A stretch of 64,000 nt of DNA. It comes from Rhodospirillaceae bacterium (GTDB lineage: Bacteria; Pseudomonadota; Alphaproteobacteria; Rhodospirillales; JABHCV01). Where the stretch lies: contig JABMOQ010000137.1 of the NCBI GenBank assembly GCA_013204045.1, positions 23,491 to 87,490 on the forward strand, in the 5' to 3' direction. The notes under the pieces are model-generated. The model was not told where the DNA came from and made no database searches. It saw only the letters and a list, made by a program, of their open reading frames with translations. This document shows positions 22,923 through 34,775 of the stretch, piece after piece; position 1 is the stretch's first letter, and each line of letters begins with the position of its first letter. The position numbers and the translations under genes are program-made.

Positions 22923-24942
22923 CGGTGCCTGTCTTTCCCTTGTCGCTTTCAAGCAGCATCTCGGTGCAGCGGGCCATGGTGATTGAGGCGCGGCTGATCG
23001 GGTCGGTCATGTAAAAATTGCTGATCGGTGAAGCAAAACCGCCGGGCTCTGTTTTGCCGCCTGAGCCGAAATCGCCCCATGTGAATTTCTGTAAGCTGTC
23101 GTCGCCGCCGAACAGTGGATTGATCTGGACCATACGGCCGCGTACCTGTGCCAGGGTGTCATAGGGAAGTGTATGGCCAAGGACACCTGACAAGGCACGG
23201 ATCACGGCCCAGTCTTCGCGGGCATCACCGGGCGGGAAAACAGCCAGCCTGGTTTGCTGCATACGGCCTTCGGTATTAACGTAAGTGGCATTTTTTTCCG
23301 TATATGCGGCCCCGGGCAAGACAACGTCGGCGCGGTGCGCCCCGCGGTCGCCATGATGGCCCTGATAAATAACGAAGGCATCGTCCGGAATATTGGCGGT
23401 GTAGTCATCGGCGCCAAGAAGATAGATGATTTCGGCACTTTCAAGAGTGGCATCGGAAACAAACCCGATATCAAGCCCCCCGACGCGGGCGGCGGCCGTG
23501 TGCAGAACGTTGAAGCCGTTCCAGTCATCACGCACCATATTGAACTTTTCCGCCACCTTGCGCGCCAGACCCAACACGGCGGCCCCGTCGGAACGCATCA
23601 GCGCCCCCTGCCCCAATATGAGCATCGGGTTGGTGGCTTTTTTCAGAATATTGGCAAAGCCGTGCTTGCCGGAAAGAATTTCTGCAAGGATTTCAGGACC
23701 GGCGCCCAAAGGCGTATAGGGGAAGGTCAGTTCCACGGCCTCGCCGATTAGCCCGGCGCTGAAGCCGCCCATCAAGTAACGCTTGCGCAGGCGGGCATTG
23801 ATGATCGGCGCTTCGTGGCGTGTATTGGAGCCGATGATCAGGCAAACATCGGCTTCTTCAATGCCGGCGATGGTGGTGTTGAACAGGTATCCGGCCCGGC
23901 ACGAAGGGTCTAACGCAGCGCCGTCCTGACGGCATTCCACATTGTCAGAGCCAAGGGCCTCCAGCAGGTCTTTCAATGCCATCATTGACTCAACGCACGC
24001 CGTATCACCGGCCAGTGCCGCGATACGAGATCCGTCCGTGGATTTGACCTTGGCCGCGATGGCGGCAAACGCCGCATCCCAAGTCGCCGGTTCCAGCTTG
24101 CTGCCGTGGCGGACATAGGGCTGGTCAAGACGCTGGCGCTTCAGGCCATCGCAGGCAAAGCGGGTTTTGTCGGAAATCCATTCCTCGTTCACGTCCTCGT
24201 TGAGGCGCGGCAGGATACGCATGACCTCTGGCCCACGTGCATCTATACGAATGGCGGAGCCGACGGCATCCATGACGTCTATGGATTCCGTTTTCTTCAG
24301 CTCCCATGGCCTGGCCGCGAAGGCGTAGGGTGCCGACGTCAATGCTCCGACCGGGCAAAGGTCGATCATGTTGCCGGACAGCTCCGACGTCAGGGCGTTA
24401 TTTATGTAGGTGCCGATTTCAGTGTGCTCGCCGCGCCCGGTCGCGCCCATTTCGGGGACTCCTGCGATTTCGTTGGAAAAACGCACGCAGCGGGTGCAGT
24501 GAATACAACGTGTCATAATGCCGCGGATCAGCGGTCCGAAGGATTTATCATCGACGGCGCGCTTGACCTCATCATAGCGGCTGTGATCGCTGCCGAAGGC
24601 AAGCGCCTGGTCCTGCAAATCGCACTCGCCGCCCTGATCGCAGATCGGGCAGTCGAGGGGATGGTTTATCAAAAGAAATTCCATCACCCCTTGACGCATT
24701 TTTTGCACGGCAGGCGAATTGGTGGTGATGACCATGCCGTCACCGACGGGCATGGAACAGGACGCAACCGGCTTCGGGGCGCGCTCCATTTCGACCAGGC
24801 ACATGCGGCAGTTTCCGGCGATGGTCAGGCGTTCGTGATAACAGAACCGTGGAATTTCGATTCCGATCTGTTCGCAGGCCTGCAGCACGGTTAAACCGTT
24901 CTGCACTTCTACTTCCATGCCATCGATGGTCAGCTTTGCCAT
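22915..24942 (-). CDS. nuoG: NADH-quinone oxidoreductase subunit G
   Basis: Large peripheral-arm subunit holding iron-sulfur clusters N1b, N4 and N5; 675 residues. The N-terminal 2Fe-2S ferredoxin domain has [20 protein letters not shown], followed by [20 protein letters not shown] and [16 protein letters not shown]. The molybdopterin-oxidoreductase-like domain follows. Its length is that of the mitochondrial NDUFS1-type subunit rather than the roughly 900-residue E. coli NuoG. It begins 13 bases after nuoF. Confidence 0.97.
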   Translation of the reverse strand: MAKLTIDGMEVEVQNGLTVLQACEQIGIEIPRFCYHERLTIAGNCRMCLVEMERAPKPVASCSMPVGDGMVITTNSPAVQKMRQGVMEFLLINHPLDCPICDQGGECDLQDQALAFGSDHSRYDEVKRAVDDKSFGPLIRGIMTRCIHCTRCVRFSNEIAGVPEMGATGRGEHTEIGTYINNALTSELSGNMIDLCPVGALTSAPYAFAARPWELKKTESIDVMDAVGSAIRIDARGPEVMRILPRLNEDVNEEWISDKTRFACDGLKRQRLDQPYVRHGSKLEPATWDAAFAAIAAKVKSTDGSRIAALAGDTACVESMMALKDLLEALGSDNVECRQDGAALDPSCRAGYLFNTTIAGIEEADVCLIIGSNTRHEAPIINARLRKRYLMGGFSAGLIGEAVELTFPYTPLGAGPEILAEILSGKHGFANILKKATNPMLILGQGALMRSDGAAVLGLARKVAEKFNMVRDDWNGFNVLHTAAARVGGLDIGFVSDATLESAEIIYLLGADDYTANIPDDAFVIYQGHHGDRGAHRADVVLPGAAYTEKNATYVNTEGRMQQTRLAVFPPGDAREDWAVIRALSGVLGHTLPYDTLAQVRGRMVQINPLFGGDDSLQKFTWGDFGSGGKTEPGGFASPISNFYMTDPISRASITMARCTEMLLESDKGKTGTDG

Positions 24943-24955
24943 TTAAGTCCGTTCC

Positions 24956-26254
24956 TCAGGCTGCCGCGCCGGCAGCAGCCTTTTTGATAATGTTGCGATC
25001 GACAATGCGTTGCTCGATTTCGTTGCGAAAATGCCGGATCAATCCTTGAATCGGCCACGCCGCCGCATCGCCAAGAGCGCAAATGGTATGTCCTTCGATC
25101 TGCCGGGAAACTTCTTCCAGCAGATCAATTTCATCGACCGTCATGTTGCCGTCTGCCATCCGTTCCATCATCCGCCACATCCAGCCGGTACCTTCCCGGC
25201 ACGGCGTGCATTGGCCGCAACTTTCGTGGGAATAGAAGCGCGACAATCGGGTAATGGCGCGGATCAGATCGGTCGACTGATCCATGACGATGACCGCCGC
25301 CGTGCCCAGGCCGGTGCCCAATTCCTTGAGGCCGTCAAAATCCATGACGGCCGTTTCGCACATGGCTTTGGGAATCATCGGCGTGGACGAGCCTCCAGGT
25401 ATGACTGCTTTCAGGCTATCCCAGCCCCCGCGAACACCGCCGGCGTGGGTATCGATCAGCTCCTTTAGGGAAATGCCCATGGTTTCTTCGACCGTACACG
25501 GCGTATTGACGTGACCGGAAATGCAGAACAATTTCGTGCCGGTGTTGTTTTCACGGCCAAAGCCAGAGAACCATTCTGCACCCCGGCGCAAAATGGTCGG
25601 CGCGACGGCAATGGATTCAACGTTGTTGACGGTCGTCGGGCAGCCATATAGGCCGACGTTGGCCGGGAACGGTGGTTTCAGGCGCGGCTGGCCCTTCTTG
25701 CCCTCCAGGCTTTGCAGCAAGGCGCTTTCCTCGCCGCAGATATAGGCGCCGGCCCCCAATTGCACATACATGTCGAAGTCGTAACCTGAGCCACAGGCAT
25801 CCTTGCCGATCAGGCCGGCGGCGTAGGCTTCATCGATGGCCCGTTGCAGGGCCTCGGCCTCGCGGAAAAATTCACCGCGTACATAAACGTAAGCAGCCCC
25901 CGCGCCGATGCCGACGGATGCCAGCAAGGCCCCCTCGACCAGCTTGTGCGGCTCGTTACGGAGAATTTCGCGGTCCTTGCAGGTGCCGGGCTCGCCCTCA
26001 TCGGCGTTGATGACCAGAAATACCGGACGACCACCGGAATCCTTGGGCATGAATGACCATTTCATGCCGGTACCAAAACCGGCACCGCCACGGCCACGCA
26101 GCCCCGACGCCTTCATCTCGTCGACGATCCATTCACGGCCCTTGGTTATCAGTTTTTTGGTACCATCCCAATCACCGATCGCCTTGGCCCCCGCCAAAGA
26201 AGTATCTTTAAGGCCATAAATATTCTGGAAGATGCGATCGCTATCTTTCAGCAT
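24956..26254 (-). CDS. nuoF: NADH-quinone oxidoreductase subunit F
   Basis: NADH- and FMN-binding subunit with cluster N3; 432 residues. NADH/FMN motifs are [20 protein letters not shown] and [15 protein letters not shown]; the 4Fe-4S motif is [16 protein letters not shown] with a distant fourth Cys in [12 protein letters not shown]. Its ATG overlaps the nuoE stop by one base (TAATG). Confidence 0.97.
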   Translation of the reverse strand: MLKDSDRIFQNIYGLKDTSLAGAKAIGDWDGTKKLITKGREWIVDEMKASGLRGRGGAGFGTGMKWSFMPKDSGGRPVFLVINADEGEPGTCKDREILRNEPHKLVEGALLASVGIGAGAAYVYVRGEFFREAEALQRAIDEAYAAGLIGKDACGSGYDFDMYVQLGAGAYICGEESALLQSLEGKKGQPRLKPPFPANVGLYGCPTTVNNVESIAVAPTILRRGAEWFSGFGRENNTGTKLFCISGHVNTPCTVEETMGISLKELIDTHAGGVRGGWDSLKAVIPGGSSTPMIPKAMCETAVMDFDGLKELGTGLGTAAVIVMDQSTDLIRAITRLSRFYSHESCGQCTPCREGTGWMWRMMERMADGNMTVDEIDLLEEVSRQIEGHTICALGDAAAWPIQGLIRHFRNEIEQRIVDRNIIKKAAAGAAA

Positions 26255-26865
26255 TATTTGCTTCCCTTCTTGGCTTTAAGGGTGGTCGGGCCACCTTCAG
26301 GCTCGCAGCCCTTGCGGCTGTTCTGTGGTCCCGGCTTCGGCGTGCCGCCCTTGGACAATTCATCGAGAATAGCCTCGGTCGTATCGGCATTCAGGTCCTC
26401 GTAGAAGTCGTCATTGATCATCATCATCGGGGCATTGACACAGGCGCCCAGACATTCGACCTCGGACAATGTGAATTTGCCGTCATCCGTGGTTTCCCCG
26501 AAACCGATGCCCAGTTTCTTTTTGCAGGCGCCGACAACAGCATCGGAATCGCGCAACCAGCATGGCAGATTGGTGCACACCTGAACATGATGCTCCCCGA
26601 TCGGGGCAAGGTTGTACATGGTGTAAAAAGTAGCGACTTCGTAAACACGGATCGGCGGCATGCCCAGAACACCGGCGACATGATCCATGGCGGCGCGCGG
26701 TAGCCAGCCATTGTTTTGGCGTTGCGCCAGATCAAGCAGTGGCATCACCGCGCTGGCTTGTTTGCCATTTGGGTATTTGGCAATAAGTTCCTTCACACGC
26801 TTTTTGTTTTCTGGCGAGAAGGCGAACTGGGCGGGCTGCGAGTCGGTCATGGTATGGGTGCTCAT
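26254..26865 (-). CDS. nuoE: NADH-quinone oxidoreductase subunit E
   Basis: Thioredoxin-fold subunit carrying the 2Fe-2S cluster N1a; 203 residues. The four ligands are in CTNLPC (C-x4-C) and CLGAC (C-x3-C). A Gly/Pro/Lys-rich tail of about 35 residues follows the domain, as in many alphaproteobacteria. Its ATG overlaps the nuoD stop (ATGA). Confidence 0.97.
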   Translation of the reverse strand: MSTHTMTDSQPAQFAFSPENKKRVKELIAKYPNGKQASAVMPLLDLAQRQNNGWLPRAAMDHVAGVLGMPPIRVYEVATFYTMYNLAPIGEHHVQVCTNLPCWLRDSDAVVGACKKKLGIGFGETTDDGKFTLSEVECLGACVNAPMMMINDDFYEDLNADTTEAILDELSKGGTPKPGPQNSRKGCEPEGGPTTLKAKKGSK

Positions 26866-28040
26866 CGGTCTATCTCGCCAAACACGATATCGAGCGAGCC
26901 GATGTTGGCGACGATGTCGGCCAGCATGTGCCCCCGCGACAGGAAATCAAGCGCCTGCAAGTGAGCAAACCCGGGTGCCCTGATTTTACAGCGGTAAGGC
27001 ATGTTGGAGCCATCGGATACCAGATAGACCCCGAACTCACCCTTGGGTGCTTCGACCGCCGTATAGGTTTCGCCGGCAGGAACATGGAACCCTTCGGTGA
27101 ACAATTTAAAATGATGGATCAATGATTCCATTGAATGTTTCATGTCGCCCCGCGACGGCGGCGTGACCTTATGGTCCCGTGATTTAGCCGGACCGGCCGG
27201 CATTTGCTTAAGACACTGCTGCATGATTTTAACGCTTTCGCGCAACTCGTAAATACGCACCAGATAACGGTCATAGCAGTCGCCTCGTTTGCCGATCGGC
27301 ACATCGAAATCGACCTTGTCATAGGCATCGTACGGTTGTGCCTTGCGCAGGTCCCAGGCGACGCCGGCGGCCCTGAGGTTGGGGCCGGTAAATCCCCAGT
27401 CCATGGCCTGCTCTGGCGTAATGATGCCAATATCAACGGTGCGCTGCTTAAAGATACGGTTGTCCGTCAGCAGGGTTTCCATATCGTCGATCATTTGTGG
27501 GAAGGTCTCGCACCAGGCGGCGATGTCGTCAATAAGCCCGTCCGGCAGGTCACGGGCGACGCCGCCGACGCGAAAATAATTCATATGCATGCGCGCGCCA
27601 GACGCCCGTTCGCAAAATTCCATCAGCCGTTCGCGGTCCTCGAAGCCCCACAACATCGGTGTCATCGCGCCAATATCCATGGCGAAGGCGCAGAGGGTGA
27701 AAATGTGATTCAGTGACCGGCCGATTTCGGCATAAAGTACGCGGATGTACTGGCCACGCGGCGGCACTTCCAAGGCGAGCAGCTTCTCTACCGCCAGCAC
27801 GAAGGCATGTTCCTGATTTTGCGGTGCCACGTAATCAAGACGGTCAAAATAGGGAACCGCCTGAGCATAACTTTTATGTTCTATCAGTTTTTCGGTACCG
27901 CGATGTAAAAGACCAATGTGCGGGTCGGCACGCTCTATAACTTCGCCATCCATTTCAAGAACCAGGCGCAGCACCCCGTGGGCCGACGGATGCTGTGGTC
28001 CAAAATTCAGGTTCATGTTCTTAATCTGGGTTTCGGCCAT
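26862..28040 (-). CDS. nuoD: NADH-quinone oxidoreductase subunit D
   Basis: 49-kDa-type subunit lining the quinone-binding cavity; 392 residues. It has [21 protein letters not shown] near the N-terminus (the His is at the quinone headgroup), [13 protein letters not shown], and a C-terminal FGEIDR. It is a stand-alone D subunit, not the NuoCD fusion of E. coli. Its ATG overlaps the nuoC stop (TGATG). Confidence 0.97.
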   Translation of the reverse strand: MAETQIKNMNLNFGPQHPSAHGVLRLVLEMDGEVIERADPHIGLLHRGTEKLIEHKSYAQAVPYFDRLDYVAPQNQEHAFVLAVEKLLALEVPPRGQYIRVLYAEIGRSLNHIFTLCAFAMDIGAMTPMLWGFEDRERLMEFCERASGARMHMNYFRVGGVARDLPDGLIDDIAAWCETFPQMIDDMETLLTDNRIFKQRTVDIGIITPEQAMDWGFTGPNLRAAGVAWDLRKAQPYDAYDKVDFDVPIGKRGDCYDRYLVRIYELRESVKIMQQCLKQMPAGPAKSRDHKVTPPSRGDMKHSMESLIHHFKLFTEGFHVPAGETYTAVEAPKGEFGVYLVSDGSNMPYRCKIRAPGFAHLQALDFLSRGHMLADIVANIGSLDIVFGEIDR

Positions 28041-28675
28041 CAGGTGCCCTTCCCTTCAGCCTTATCGTCGTCGTCCTGGGTGGCCTTTTCATCACCGGGC
28101 AACCGCGACTGAACCCCTTCCCACGGGCTGACAAAATCAAAGCTACGAAAATCCTGTGCTAATTTCACAGGCTCATAGACAACGCGTTTTTTCTGATCGT
28201 CATAACGCAGTTCCACATATCCGGTCAGCGGGAAATCCTTGCGTAGAGGATGCCCTTCAAACCCGTAATCGGTCATGATCCGGCGCAGGTCGTGATGACC
28301 GGAAAAATAAATGCCGTAAAGATCCCATGCCTCACGCTCCCACCATCCGGCCGAACTGAATATATCCGACACCGTCGGCACCGGTTCGTTCTCGCCTGTT
28401 CGTACCTTGACCCTGATACGAAGATTGTGGGTCATGCTAAGGAGGTTGTAGACGACGTCGAAACGTTGGTCGCGCTCAGGATGATCGACGCCGCAGACGT
28501 CCACCAGAATTTTAAACTGGCAATTGGCATCATCACGCAGGTACGTCAGCACCCTGACAATATCGCCTGCCTTAACCGATACATTCAATTCGCCGAAAGA
28601 TATATCCGTCGCAGTGACTGTCTGCGGCAACGCCGCGACGATCAGTTCGCCAATGTTTTTTAACGCCAATTCCAT
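28040..28675 (-). CDS. nuoC: NADH-quinone oxidoreductase subunit C
   Basis: 30-kDa-type peripheral subunit; 211 residues. The signature is [20 protein letters not shown], with [18 protein letters not shown] after it. The start at 28673-28675 ([17 protein letters not shown]) is 5 bases past the nuoB stop; a longer frame starting 90 bases upstream lies in nuoB. A short acidic/Lys-rich tail ends the protein. Confidence 0.96.
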   Translation of the reverse strand: MELALKNIGELIVAALPQTVTATDISFGELNVSVKAGDIVRVLTYLRDDANCQFKILVDVCGVDHPERDQRFDVVYNLLSMTHNLRIRVKVRTGENEPVPTVSDIFSSAGWWEREAWDLYGIYFSGHHDLRRIMTDYGFEGHPLRKDFPLTGYVELRYDDQKKRVVYEPVKLAQDFRSFDFVSPWEGVQSRLPGDEKATQDDDDKAEGKGT

Positions 28676-28680
28676 ATCAA

Positions 28681-29223
28681 TTAACGCCAGAGCGTCCCTG
28701 TTCGTCTGATTTTCTTTTGCAGCTGAAGTATCCCGTAGATCAATGCCTCTGCCGTCGGCGGGCATCCCGGTACGTAAATATCGACAGGAACCACCCGGTC
28801 ACAACCACGAACCACAGAATAGGAATAATGGTAGTACCCGCCACCATTGGCGCAAGATCCCATCGAAATGACGTAACGCGGTTCCGACATCTGGTCGTAA
28901 ACCTTGCGGAAGGCTGGCGCCATCTTGTTGGTCAGCGTGCCGGCGACGATAATAACATCCGACTGGCGCGGGCTGGGGCGCGGTACGACGCCGAAGCGGT
29001 CGAGATCGTAGCGCGGCATGTAGGCATGAATCATTTCAACGGCACAGCATGCCAGGCCGAATGTCATCGGCCATAAAGATCCGGTGCGCGCCCAGTTAAC
29101 GACCTTGTCCAGGTTGGCGACGACGAAGCCCTTGTCCGTCAACTCGCCGGTTACCTCCCGCAGCAACGCTTCTTGCTCGGGGCCAGGAAGTAACGGTCGA
29201 GTGGGATCAGTGATTATTCCCAT
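28681..29223 (-). CDS. nuoB: NADH-quinone oxidoreductase subunit B
   Basis: Subunit carrying the terminal cluster N2 that reduces quinone; 180 residues. The tandem cysteines are in [14 protein letters not shown], with further ligands in [20 protein letters not shown] and [15 protein letters not shown]. It overlaps nuoA by 10 bases. Confidence 0.97.
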   Translation of the reverse strand: MGIITDPTRPLLPGPEQEALLREVTGELTDKGFVVANLDKVVNWARTGSLWPMTFGLACCAVEMIHAYMPRYDLDRFGVVPRPSPRQSDVIIVAGTLTNKMAPAFRKVYDQMSEPRYVISMGSCANGGGYYHYSYSVVRGCDRVVPVDIYVPGCPPTAEALIYGILQLQKKIRRTGTLWR

Positions 29224-29579
29224 TCCAGGGCTCCCTTACGCCATTCATAGATAAAACCGATGGTCAGCACACCCAGGAACACCATCATTGACCAGAAACC
29301 AAAAAGCCCGATTTTGCCAAGAGTTATCGCCCATGGGAAAAGGAAGGCAACTTCCAGATCAAAAATGATGAACAGGATGGCAACCAGATAGAAACGCACA
29401 TCAAACTTGCTTCGCGCATCATCAAAAGCATCGAAGCCGCATTCATATGAAGAAGTTTTTTCCACATCCGGGTGCTGACTGGCGACCACATATGACGCAC
29501 CAACGGCAATGCCTGCAATGGCGATGGCAATCCCAATGAATATAAGTATCGGCAGATATTGTTGAAGCAGTACGTCCAT
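29214..29579 (-). CDS. nuoA: NADH-quinone oxidoreductase subunit A
   Basis: Three-helix membrane subunit of complex I and first gene of the operon; 121 residues. The motif [20 protein letters not shown] and the following [22 protein letters not shown] are diagnostic. All fourteen subunits A-N follow in standard order with no inserted genes. Confidence 0.97.
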   Translation of the reverse strand: MDVLLQQYLPILIFIGIAIAIAGIAVGASYVVASQHPDVEKTSSYECGFDAFDDARSKFDVRFYLVAILFIIFDLEVAFLFPWAITLGKIGLFGFWSMMVFLGVLTIGFIYEWRKGALEWE

Positions 29580-29633
29580 GACAGGGTCCGTCAGGCCCTC
29601 CCCGGCCTATCGTTTTGTTATTCGTGACAAAAT

Positions 29634-29662
29634 ACGATATTCGCCGGATTTTGCACACTCAA
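29634..29662 (-). promoter_or_regulatory. Possible promoter of the nuo operon
   Basis: On the minus strand TTGAGT (29657-29662) and TATCGT (29634-29639) are exactly 17 bases apart, about 55 bases upstream of the nuoA start. The match to sigma-70 hexamers is moderate. The rest of 29580-29802 shows no ORF or strong hairpin. Confidence 0.35.
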
Positions 29663-29802
29663 TTCCGCATCTTCGGTCTTGGCCCTTACAGGTCCCTGAC
29701 CCCGCCCTGGTGGGAAGGCCATGCGTGGCGAAGAACACCCCGGAATCGCTATTCCCGTTATATAGCACATATGGCCATAATTATCTGAATTTGAAGAGGA
29801 AA

Positions 29803-29879
<77 letters not shown>

Positions 29880-29964
29880 AACGAAAACAGTGCCCGTGGG
29901 GCAGCGTTCATGTAACGGTCCGCCTGTTGAGTGTCAAGCCATGAAGCGGGCTGGCGGCTGAAAA

Positions 29965-30040
29965 TGGTGGGCGATGACGGGCTCGAACCGCCGACATTCT
30001 CGATGTAAACGAGACGCTCTACCAACTGAGCTAATCGCCC
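29965..30040 (-). tRNA. tRNA-Val (TAC)
   Basis: 76 bases with encoded CCA. The acceptor GGGCGAT pairs perfectly with ATCGCCC. The anticodon stem TCTCG/CGAGA encloses TTTACAT, anticodon TAC. Its 5' end lies only about 5 bases after the U-run of the hup terminator, so there is little room for a promoter of its own. Confidence 0.96.
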
Positions 30041-30045
30041 GACTT

Positions 30046-30087
30046 GAAAAAAACAATGCCGGCCACACGATAACGTGCAACCGGCAT
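30046..30087 (-). terminator. Intrinsic terminator of hup
   Basis: On the minus strand a 14-pair stem (bases 30074-30087 with 30056-30069, three G-U pairs) closes a 4-base loop and is followed by TGTTTTTTTC. It starts about 25 bases after the hup stop codon. Confidence 0.85.
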
Positions 30088-30112
30088 CGATTTCAACTCT
30101 GACCGAAAAGAT

Positions 30113-30385
30113 CTAGTTAACGGCTTCTTTCAGGCCCTTGCCAGCCTTGAACTTGGGCTGATTGGAGGCCTTGATCTGGATAGCTTCACCAGTTCGCGGG
30201 TTGCGACCCATGGAAGCCTTACGGTGCGAGACACTAAAAGTGCCAAACCCCACAAGACGAACCTCTTGCTTACCTGCAAGAGAACCCGAAATGGAATCGA
30301 ATACGCAGTCAACGGCCTTAGCCGCATCTGACTTCGACAGACCGGCGCAACTTGCGACGGCAGCAACGAGATCATTTTTATTCAA
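30113..30385 (-). CDS. hup: DNA-binding protein HU
   Basis: Nucleoid-associated HU-type protein, 90 residues, acting as a homodimer that bends DNA. The arms show GFGTFSVSHRKASMGRNPRTG, and the N-terminus MNKNDLVAAVASCAGLSKSDA is typical. The start codon is TTG, preceded by a strong GAAGGGGGG ribosome-binding site 8 bases upstream; no in-frame ATG fits. It follows lon in the usual clpP-clpX-lon-hup order but has its own promoter and terminator. Confidence 0.96.
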   Translation of the reverse strand: MNKNDLVAAVASCAGLSKSDAAKAVDCVFDSISGSLAGKQEVRLVGFGTFSVSHRKASMGRNPRTGEAIQIKASNQPKFKAGKGLKEAVN

Positions 30386-30466
30386 GATAGACCCCCCTTC
30401 ATGAGAGTATGAAAACTTAACGGAATGCTTGAATGCGAAAAAACGTAACGCATAAGCATGGGGAAT

Positions 30467-30494
30467 TTTATAGGGCGGTTCGCTTCGACGTCAA
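30467..30494 (-). promoter_or_regulatory. Sigma-70 promoter of hup
   Basis: On the minus strand TTGACG (30489-30494) and TATAAA (30467-30472) are separated by 16 bases. Both hexamers are near consensus. The predicted start of transcription leaves a leader of about 75 bases before the TTG start codon. Confidence 0.6.
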
Positions 30495-30682
30495 TCAAAG
30501 CACCGCAGTTTTCCCCAGTTTTTTGCGGGTTTCAGAAATTATTGGGCATTTACCATCAGGTTTCACAGTCACCAACACGCCCCACAACAACCTTCAACCC
30601 ATTGAAAAACAACGGTTTGATTGTCCCGATCAAGTTGGTTTCGGCGTATAAACCTAAAAGATTTTGGTCCAGAAAATTTCCC
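30495..30682. other. Intergenic spacer between hup promoter and lon terminator
   Basis: About 190 AT-leaning bases without a credible ORF, tRNA or strong hairpin. Together with the hup leader and the lon terminator it fills the 395-base gap between lon and hup. Confidence 0.5.
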
Positions 30683-30720
30683 AAAAAAAACACCGCGCTT
30701 ATGAAAAAAGCGCGGTGTTT
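30683..30720 (-). terminator. Intrinsic terminator of lon
   Basis: Arms AAACACCGCGCTT (30688-30700) and AAGCGCGGTGTTT (30708-30720) form a 13-bp perfect stem with a 7-base loop. On the minus strand the stem runs into eight consecutive T residues. It lies about 60 bases after the lon stop. Confidence 0.9.
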
Positions 30721-30780
30721 ATGGTTTTTTGCGGCTTTTAGGCCGGGAATCACCCAATGATTCGTCAGGTGATTCGCTGC

Positions 30781-33189
30781 TTAGTGGGTCAGCACACCGC
30801 CAACTTGATCATTTTTACTGCTCGACAAGGCGGCCGCCTCCTCCATTTCATCGTTCCATTCGACTGGTGTCAGTTTAGAGACAAGCGCATGCTCTAGCAC
30901 CTCATCGACATCAGATACGGGAATAATTTCCAGTCCCTTTTTCACGTTGTCGGGGATTTCGGCCAAATCCTTTTCGTTTTCGCGGGGAATCAGGACCGTT
31001 TTCAGGCCGCCTCGGTGTGCCGCTAACAGTTTTTCCTTAAGCCCACCGATTGGAAGCACGCGCCCCCGCAGTGTGATTTCGCCGGTCATGGCGAGATCGC
31101 GGCGCACGGGTATACCGGTCAGCACGGAAACGATCGAGGTTGCCATGCCGACGCCGGCCGAGGGGCCGTCCTTAGGCGTTGCCCCTTCCGGAACATGGAC
31201 ATGGATATCCTTTTTCGTGAAAACCGGTGGCAAAATGCCATATTGTGCGGAGCGTGACTGGACAAACGATTTTGCCGCCTGGATCGATTCCTGCATCACA
31301 TCACCTAGCTTGCCTGTGATGGTCATCTTGCCCTTGCCGGGCACCATTACAGCCTCGATCGACAGCAATTCGCCGCCAACCTCGGTCCAGGCCAGGCCTG
31401 TGGTGACGCCAACCATGTCTTCGCTTTCAATTTCGCCATACCGGTAGCGCTTAATACCAGCAAACTTGCCAAGATTGCGAGAGGTCACGGTCACCTTCTT
31501 GGTGTCACCGATCATGATATTTTTGATCGCCTTACGGGTCAGGTTGGCAATTTCGCGCTCCAGGTTACGAACGCCTGATTCACGGGTGTAATAACGAATC
31601 AAGTCGCGAATTGCCGAATCAGATATGGACCATTCGCCCTTTTTCAGGCCGTGCGCCTCTACCTGCTTGTCGATCAGGTGGCGCTTGGCAATCTCCAGCT
31701 TCTCGTCCTCTGTGTATCCCGACAGCCGGATAATCTCCATGCGGTCAAGCAGGGGGCCCGGCATGTTCATGGTGTTGGCCGTGGTTACGAACATGACGTC
31801 GGACAGATCGTAATCAACTTCCAGATAATGGTCATTGAACGTTGAATTCTGCTCCGGATCGAGGACCTCAAGCAGGGCCGAGGCCGGATCGCCGCGCCAG
31901 TCGTTGCCCATCTTGTCCACTTCATCCAAAAGGAACAGCGGATTTGATGACTTGGCCTTTTTCATACCCTGCACGATCTTGCCCGGCATGGAGCCAATAT
32001 AAGTGCGCCGATGACCGCGAATTTCAGATTCATCACGTACCCCGCCCAGCGACATACGAACAAAGTTACGGCCCGTAGCATTGGCGATTGACTTGCCAAG
32101 CGACGTTTTGCCGACACCTGGAGGCCCGACCAGGCATAAGATTGGGCCCTTGACCTTGTTGATACGCTGTTGGACGGCCAAATATTCAGTAATCCGTTCC
32201 TTGACCTTTTTCAGGCCATAGTGATCGGCATCCAGAATTTTATGGGCTTCCTTGATGTCCTTCTTGACGCGGGTGCGCTTCTTCCAGGGAATAGCCAGCA
32301 TCCAGTCCAGATAATTGCGCACCACGGTCGCTTCGGCAGACATTGGGCTCATATTTTTGAGCTTCTTCAGTTCGGCCACCGCTTTTTCTTTGGCTTCCTT
32401 GGAAAGTTTTGTCTTGACGATTCGTTCCTCGATTTCGGCTAATTCGTCTTTGCCTTCTTCCGTTTCGCCGAGTTCTTTCTGAATCGCCTTTAATTGCTCG
32501 TTCAGATAATACTCGCGCTGGGTCTTTTCCATCTGTCGCTTGACCCGATTGCGGATCTTCTTTTCAACCTGCAAAACGCCTATTTCCGACTCCATGAACG
32601 AATAAACCCGCTCCAGTCGCTCGGCGACGGTTTCAATCTCAAGCAATTCCTGCTTTTCGGAAATTTTGAGCGCCAAATGCGAGGCGATGGTATCGGCAAG
32701 CTTGCTCGGCGATTCAATCTGATTGATCGAGACCAGGGATTCCGGAGGGATTTTCTTGTTCAGCTTGATGTATTGCTCGAACTGGGTCACGACGGAGCGC
32801 GACAACGCCTCCATTTCCTGTTCATCGGTATCTTCTTCGTTCAGCAAGTCTGCCTGGGCCTCGAAGAAAGAATCATTTTCAGTAAAGCGTTTGACGCAGG
32901 CGCGCTGGTTTCCCTCTACCAGTACCTTGACGGTTCCATCGGGCAATTTCAGCAGTTGCAGGACTGTCGCAACGGTCCCGACATCGTAGATATCGTCAAC
33001 GGTCGGATCGTCTTGGGCGGCATTTTTCTGGGCCAGCAGCAGGATCTGCTTGTCGTCCTGCATGACATCCTCCAGCGCGCGCACCGATTTGTCACGGCCG
33101 ACGAACAGCGGCACGATCATATGTGGAAAAACCACTATGTCGCGCAACGGAAGAACGGGGTAGATGTCGCCTTGGTCTATTTTTGTCAT
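30781..33189 (-). CDS. lon: ATP-dependent protease Lon
   Basis: Cytoplasmic AAA+ serine protease that degrades misfolded and regulatory proteins; 802 residues. It has an N-terminal LAN domain ([20 protein letters not shown]), Walker [14 protein letters not shown], Walker [13 protein letters not shown], and the C-terminal protease domain with catalytic Ser in [12 protein letters not shown] and Lys in [10 protein letters not shown]. It is monocistronic by appearance: 165 bases separate it from clpX and a strong terminator follows. Confidence 0.97.
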   Translation of the reverse strand: MTKIDQGDIYPVLPLRDIVVFPHMIVPLFVGRDKSVRALEDVMQDDKQILLLAQKNAAQDDPTVDDIYDVGTVATVLQLLKLPDGTVKVLVEGNQRACVKRFTENDSFFEAQADLLNEEDTDEQEMEALSRSVVTQFEQYIKLNKKIPPESLVSINQIESPSKLADTIASHLALKISEKQELLEIETVAERLERVYSFMESEIGVLQVEKKIRNRVKRQMEKTQREYYLNEQLKAIQKELGETEEGKDELAEIEERIVKTKLSKEAKEKAVAELKKLKNMSPMSAEATVVRNYLDWMLAIPWKKRTRVKKDIKEAHKILDADHYGLKKVKERITEYLAVQQRINKVKGPILCLVGPPGVGKTSLGKSIANATGRNFVRMSLGGVRDESEIRGHRRTYIGSMPGKIVQGMKKAKSSNPLFLLDEVDKMGNDWRGDPASALLEVLDPEQNSTFNDHYLEVDYDLSDVMFVTTANTMNMPGPLLDRMEIIRLSGYTEDEKLEIAKRHLIDKQVEAHGLKKGEWSISDSAIRDLIRYYTRESGVRNLEREIANLTRKAIKNIMIGDTKKVTVTSRNLGKFAGIKRYRYGEIESEDMVGVTTGLAWTEVGGELLSIEAVMVPGKGKMTITGKLGDVMQESIQAAKSFVQSRSAQYGILPPVFTKKDIHVHVPEGATPKDGPSAGVGMATSIVSVLTGIPVRRDLAMTGEITLRGRVLPIGGLKEKLLAAHRGGLKTVLIPRENEKDLAEIPDNVKKGLEIIPVSDVDEVLEHALVSKLTPVEWNDEMEEAAALSSSKNDQVGGVLTH

Positions 33190-33354
33190 GGTTCCTCTGT
33201 GGCTTAAATTGCCGTTATGGACCCGCCCAGTATCTCATACCAACTGAGGCAGGGAATCTGCGTTAATCAAAGGTGGTGCAATTCGATGCCCTGTTCAAGT
33301 GCAAGCATCCATCCCGAGCGTCAATAATATTATAAAATGGCCAAAAACAAGCCT

Positions 33355-34620
33355 TTAGGCGCTGGATTCAACTTCTTCCGGGCGATCGGCATAGATATAC
33401 AGCGGTGGGGCGCTGTCTTCGACAACCTCTCGGTTGATGACAATCTCGGAAACGCCTTCAAGCGCCGGTAGATCGAACATGGTATCAAGAAGGATATTTT
33501 CCATAATCGAGCGTAGCCCGCGGGCGCCGGTTTTGCGTTTCACGGCTTTACCGGCAATGCTGATGAGGGCATCTTCGGTAAACGCCAGTTGAACGTCTTC
33601 CATATCAAACAAGCGCTGGTACTGCTTGACCAATGCGTTCTTCGGCGCCGTCAGAATTTCGATCAGGGCATCCTTGTCGAGATCATCAAGGGTCGCCAGC
33701 ACCGGCAAGCGACCGACAAATTCCGGGATCAGGCCAAATTTAAGCAGGTCTTCGGGTTCCACATCGCGCAGGATTTCGCCGGTATTACGTTCTTCCGGCC
33801 CGCGCACATCGGCACCGAAGCCAATGCTCATGCCCTTGCCACGATTGGAGATAATCTTGTCCAGGCCGGCAAACGCACCACCACAGATAAACAGGATATT
33901 GGTGGTATCGACCTGCAGGAATTCCTGCTGCGGGTGTTTGCGCCCACCCTGCGGCGGTACGCTGGCGACCGTGCCTTCCATGATTTTCAGCAGTGCCTGC
34001 TGAACGCCTTCGCCGGACACGTCGCGGGTAATGGATGGATTGTCGGACTTGCGAGAGATTTTGTCGACCTCATCAATATAAACAATACCGCGCTGCGCCC
34101 GTTCGACGTTGTAATCGGCAGATTGCAACAGTTTCAGGATGATATTTTCGACGTCCTCGCCAACGTAACCGGCTTCGGTCAGGGTCGTTGCATCGGCCAT
34201 GGTGAACGGCACATCGAGAATTCGGGCCAGGGTTTGCGCCAACAACGTTTTGCCGCAACCGGTAGGGCCGACCAGCAGGATGTTCGATTTTGCTAATTCG
34301 ACCTCGTTGTTGCCGCCGCTGTGGCTAAGGCGCTTGTAATGATTGTGGACGGCAACCGCTAGCACGCGCTTGGCGTGCGATTGGCCGATGACATAATCAT
34401 CCAGGACAGTATTGATTTCGCTGGGTGTTGGCACGCCTTCGCCGGACTTGACCAGTGACGTCTTGTGTTCCTCGCGGATAATGTCCATGCACAGCTCGAC
34501 GCATTCATCGCAGATGAATACGGTCGGCCCGGCAATTAACTTGCGGACTTCGTGTTGGCTCTTACCGCAGAACGAGCAGTAGAGCGTATTTTTTGAATCG
34601 CCGCTGTTGGACTTACTCAT
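33355..34620 (-). CDS. clpX: ATP-dependent Clp protease ATP-binding subunit ClpX
   Basis: AAA+ unfoldase that feeds substrates to ClpP; 421 residues. The N-terminal zinc domain has Cys15, Cys18, Cys37 and Cys40 ([17 protein letters not shown]). Walker A is GPTGCGKT (118-125), Walker [11 protein letters not shown], the pore loop GYVGEDVE, and the IGF-type loop that docks ClpP is in [10 protein letters not shown]. In alphaproteobacteria ClpXP degrades cell-cycle regulators. It follows clpP after 155 bases. Confidence 0.97.
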   Translation of the reverse strand: MSKSNSGDSKNTLYCSFCGKSQHEVRKLIAGPTVFICDECVELCMDIIREEHKTSLVKSGEGVPTPSEINTVLDDYVIGQSHAKRVLAVAVHNHYKRLSHSGGNNEVELAKSNILLVGPTGCGKTLLAQTLARILDVPFTMADATTLTEAGYVGEDVENIILKLLQSADYNVERAQRGIVYIDEVDKISRKSDNPSITRDVSGEGVQQALLKIMEGTVASVPPQGGRKHPQQEFLQVDTTNILFICGGAFAGLDKIISNRGKGMSIGFGADVRGPEERNTGEILRDVEPEDLLKFGLIPEFVGRLPVLATLDDLDKDALIEILTAPKNALVKQYQRLFDMEDVQLAFTEDALISIAGKAVKRKTGARGLRSIMENILLDTMFDLPALEGVSEIVINREVVEDSAPPLYIYADRPEEVESSA

Positions 34621-34731
34621 CGTATCTCCGTTACCAGATGGTACCGACCCCCGGTTTCCCGGACGGCCATATTATGCCTAGGTCGGGGCGCACACAACCC
34701 ATAGCGTCAAGCCCCTGCAAATACAGGCTTT

Positions 34732-34747
34732 ACCATATTGATATGGT
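34732..34747. promoter_or_regulatory. 16-bp palindrome between clpP and clpX
   Basis: ACCATAT-TG-ATATGGT is a 7+7 inverted repeat in the 155-base clpP-clpX gap, 29 bases after the clpP stop on the coding strand. It is too short and lacks a U-run, so a DNA operator or weak mRNA hairpin are both possible. Confidence 0.3.
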
Positions 34748-34775
34748 GATTATTAACGGCGACTTAAAAAGAAAA

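Noticed and set aside
33340..33357. GCCTAAAGGC followed by T-rich bases after clpX as a terminator
   Set aside because: Only four base pairs with a two-base loop; too weak to call.
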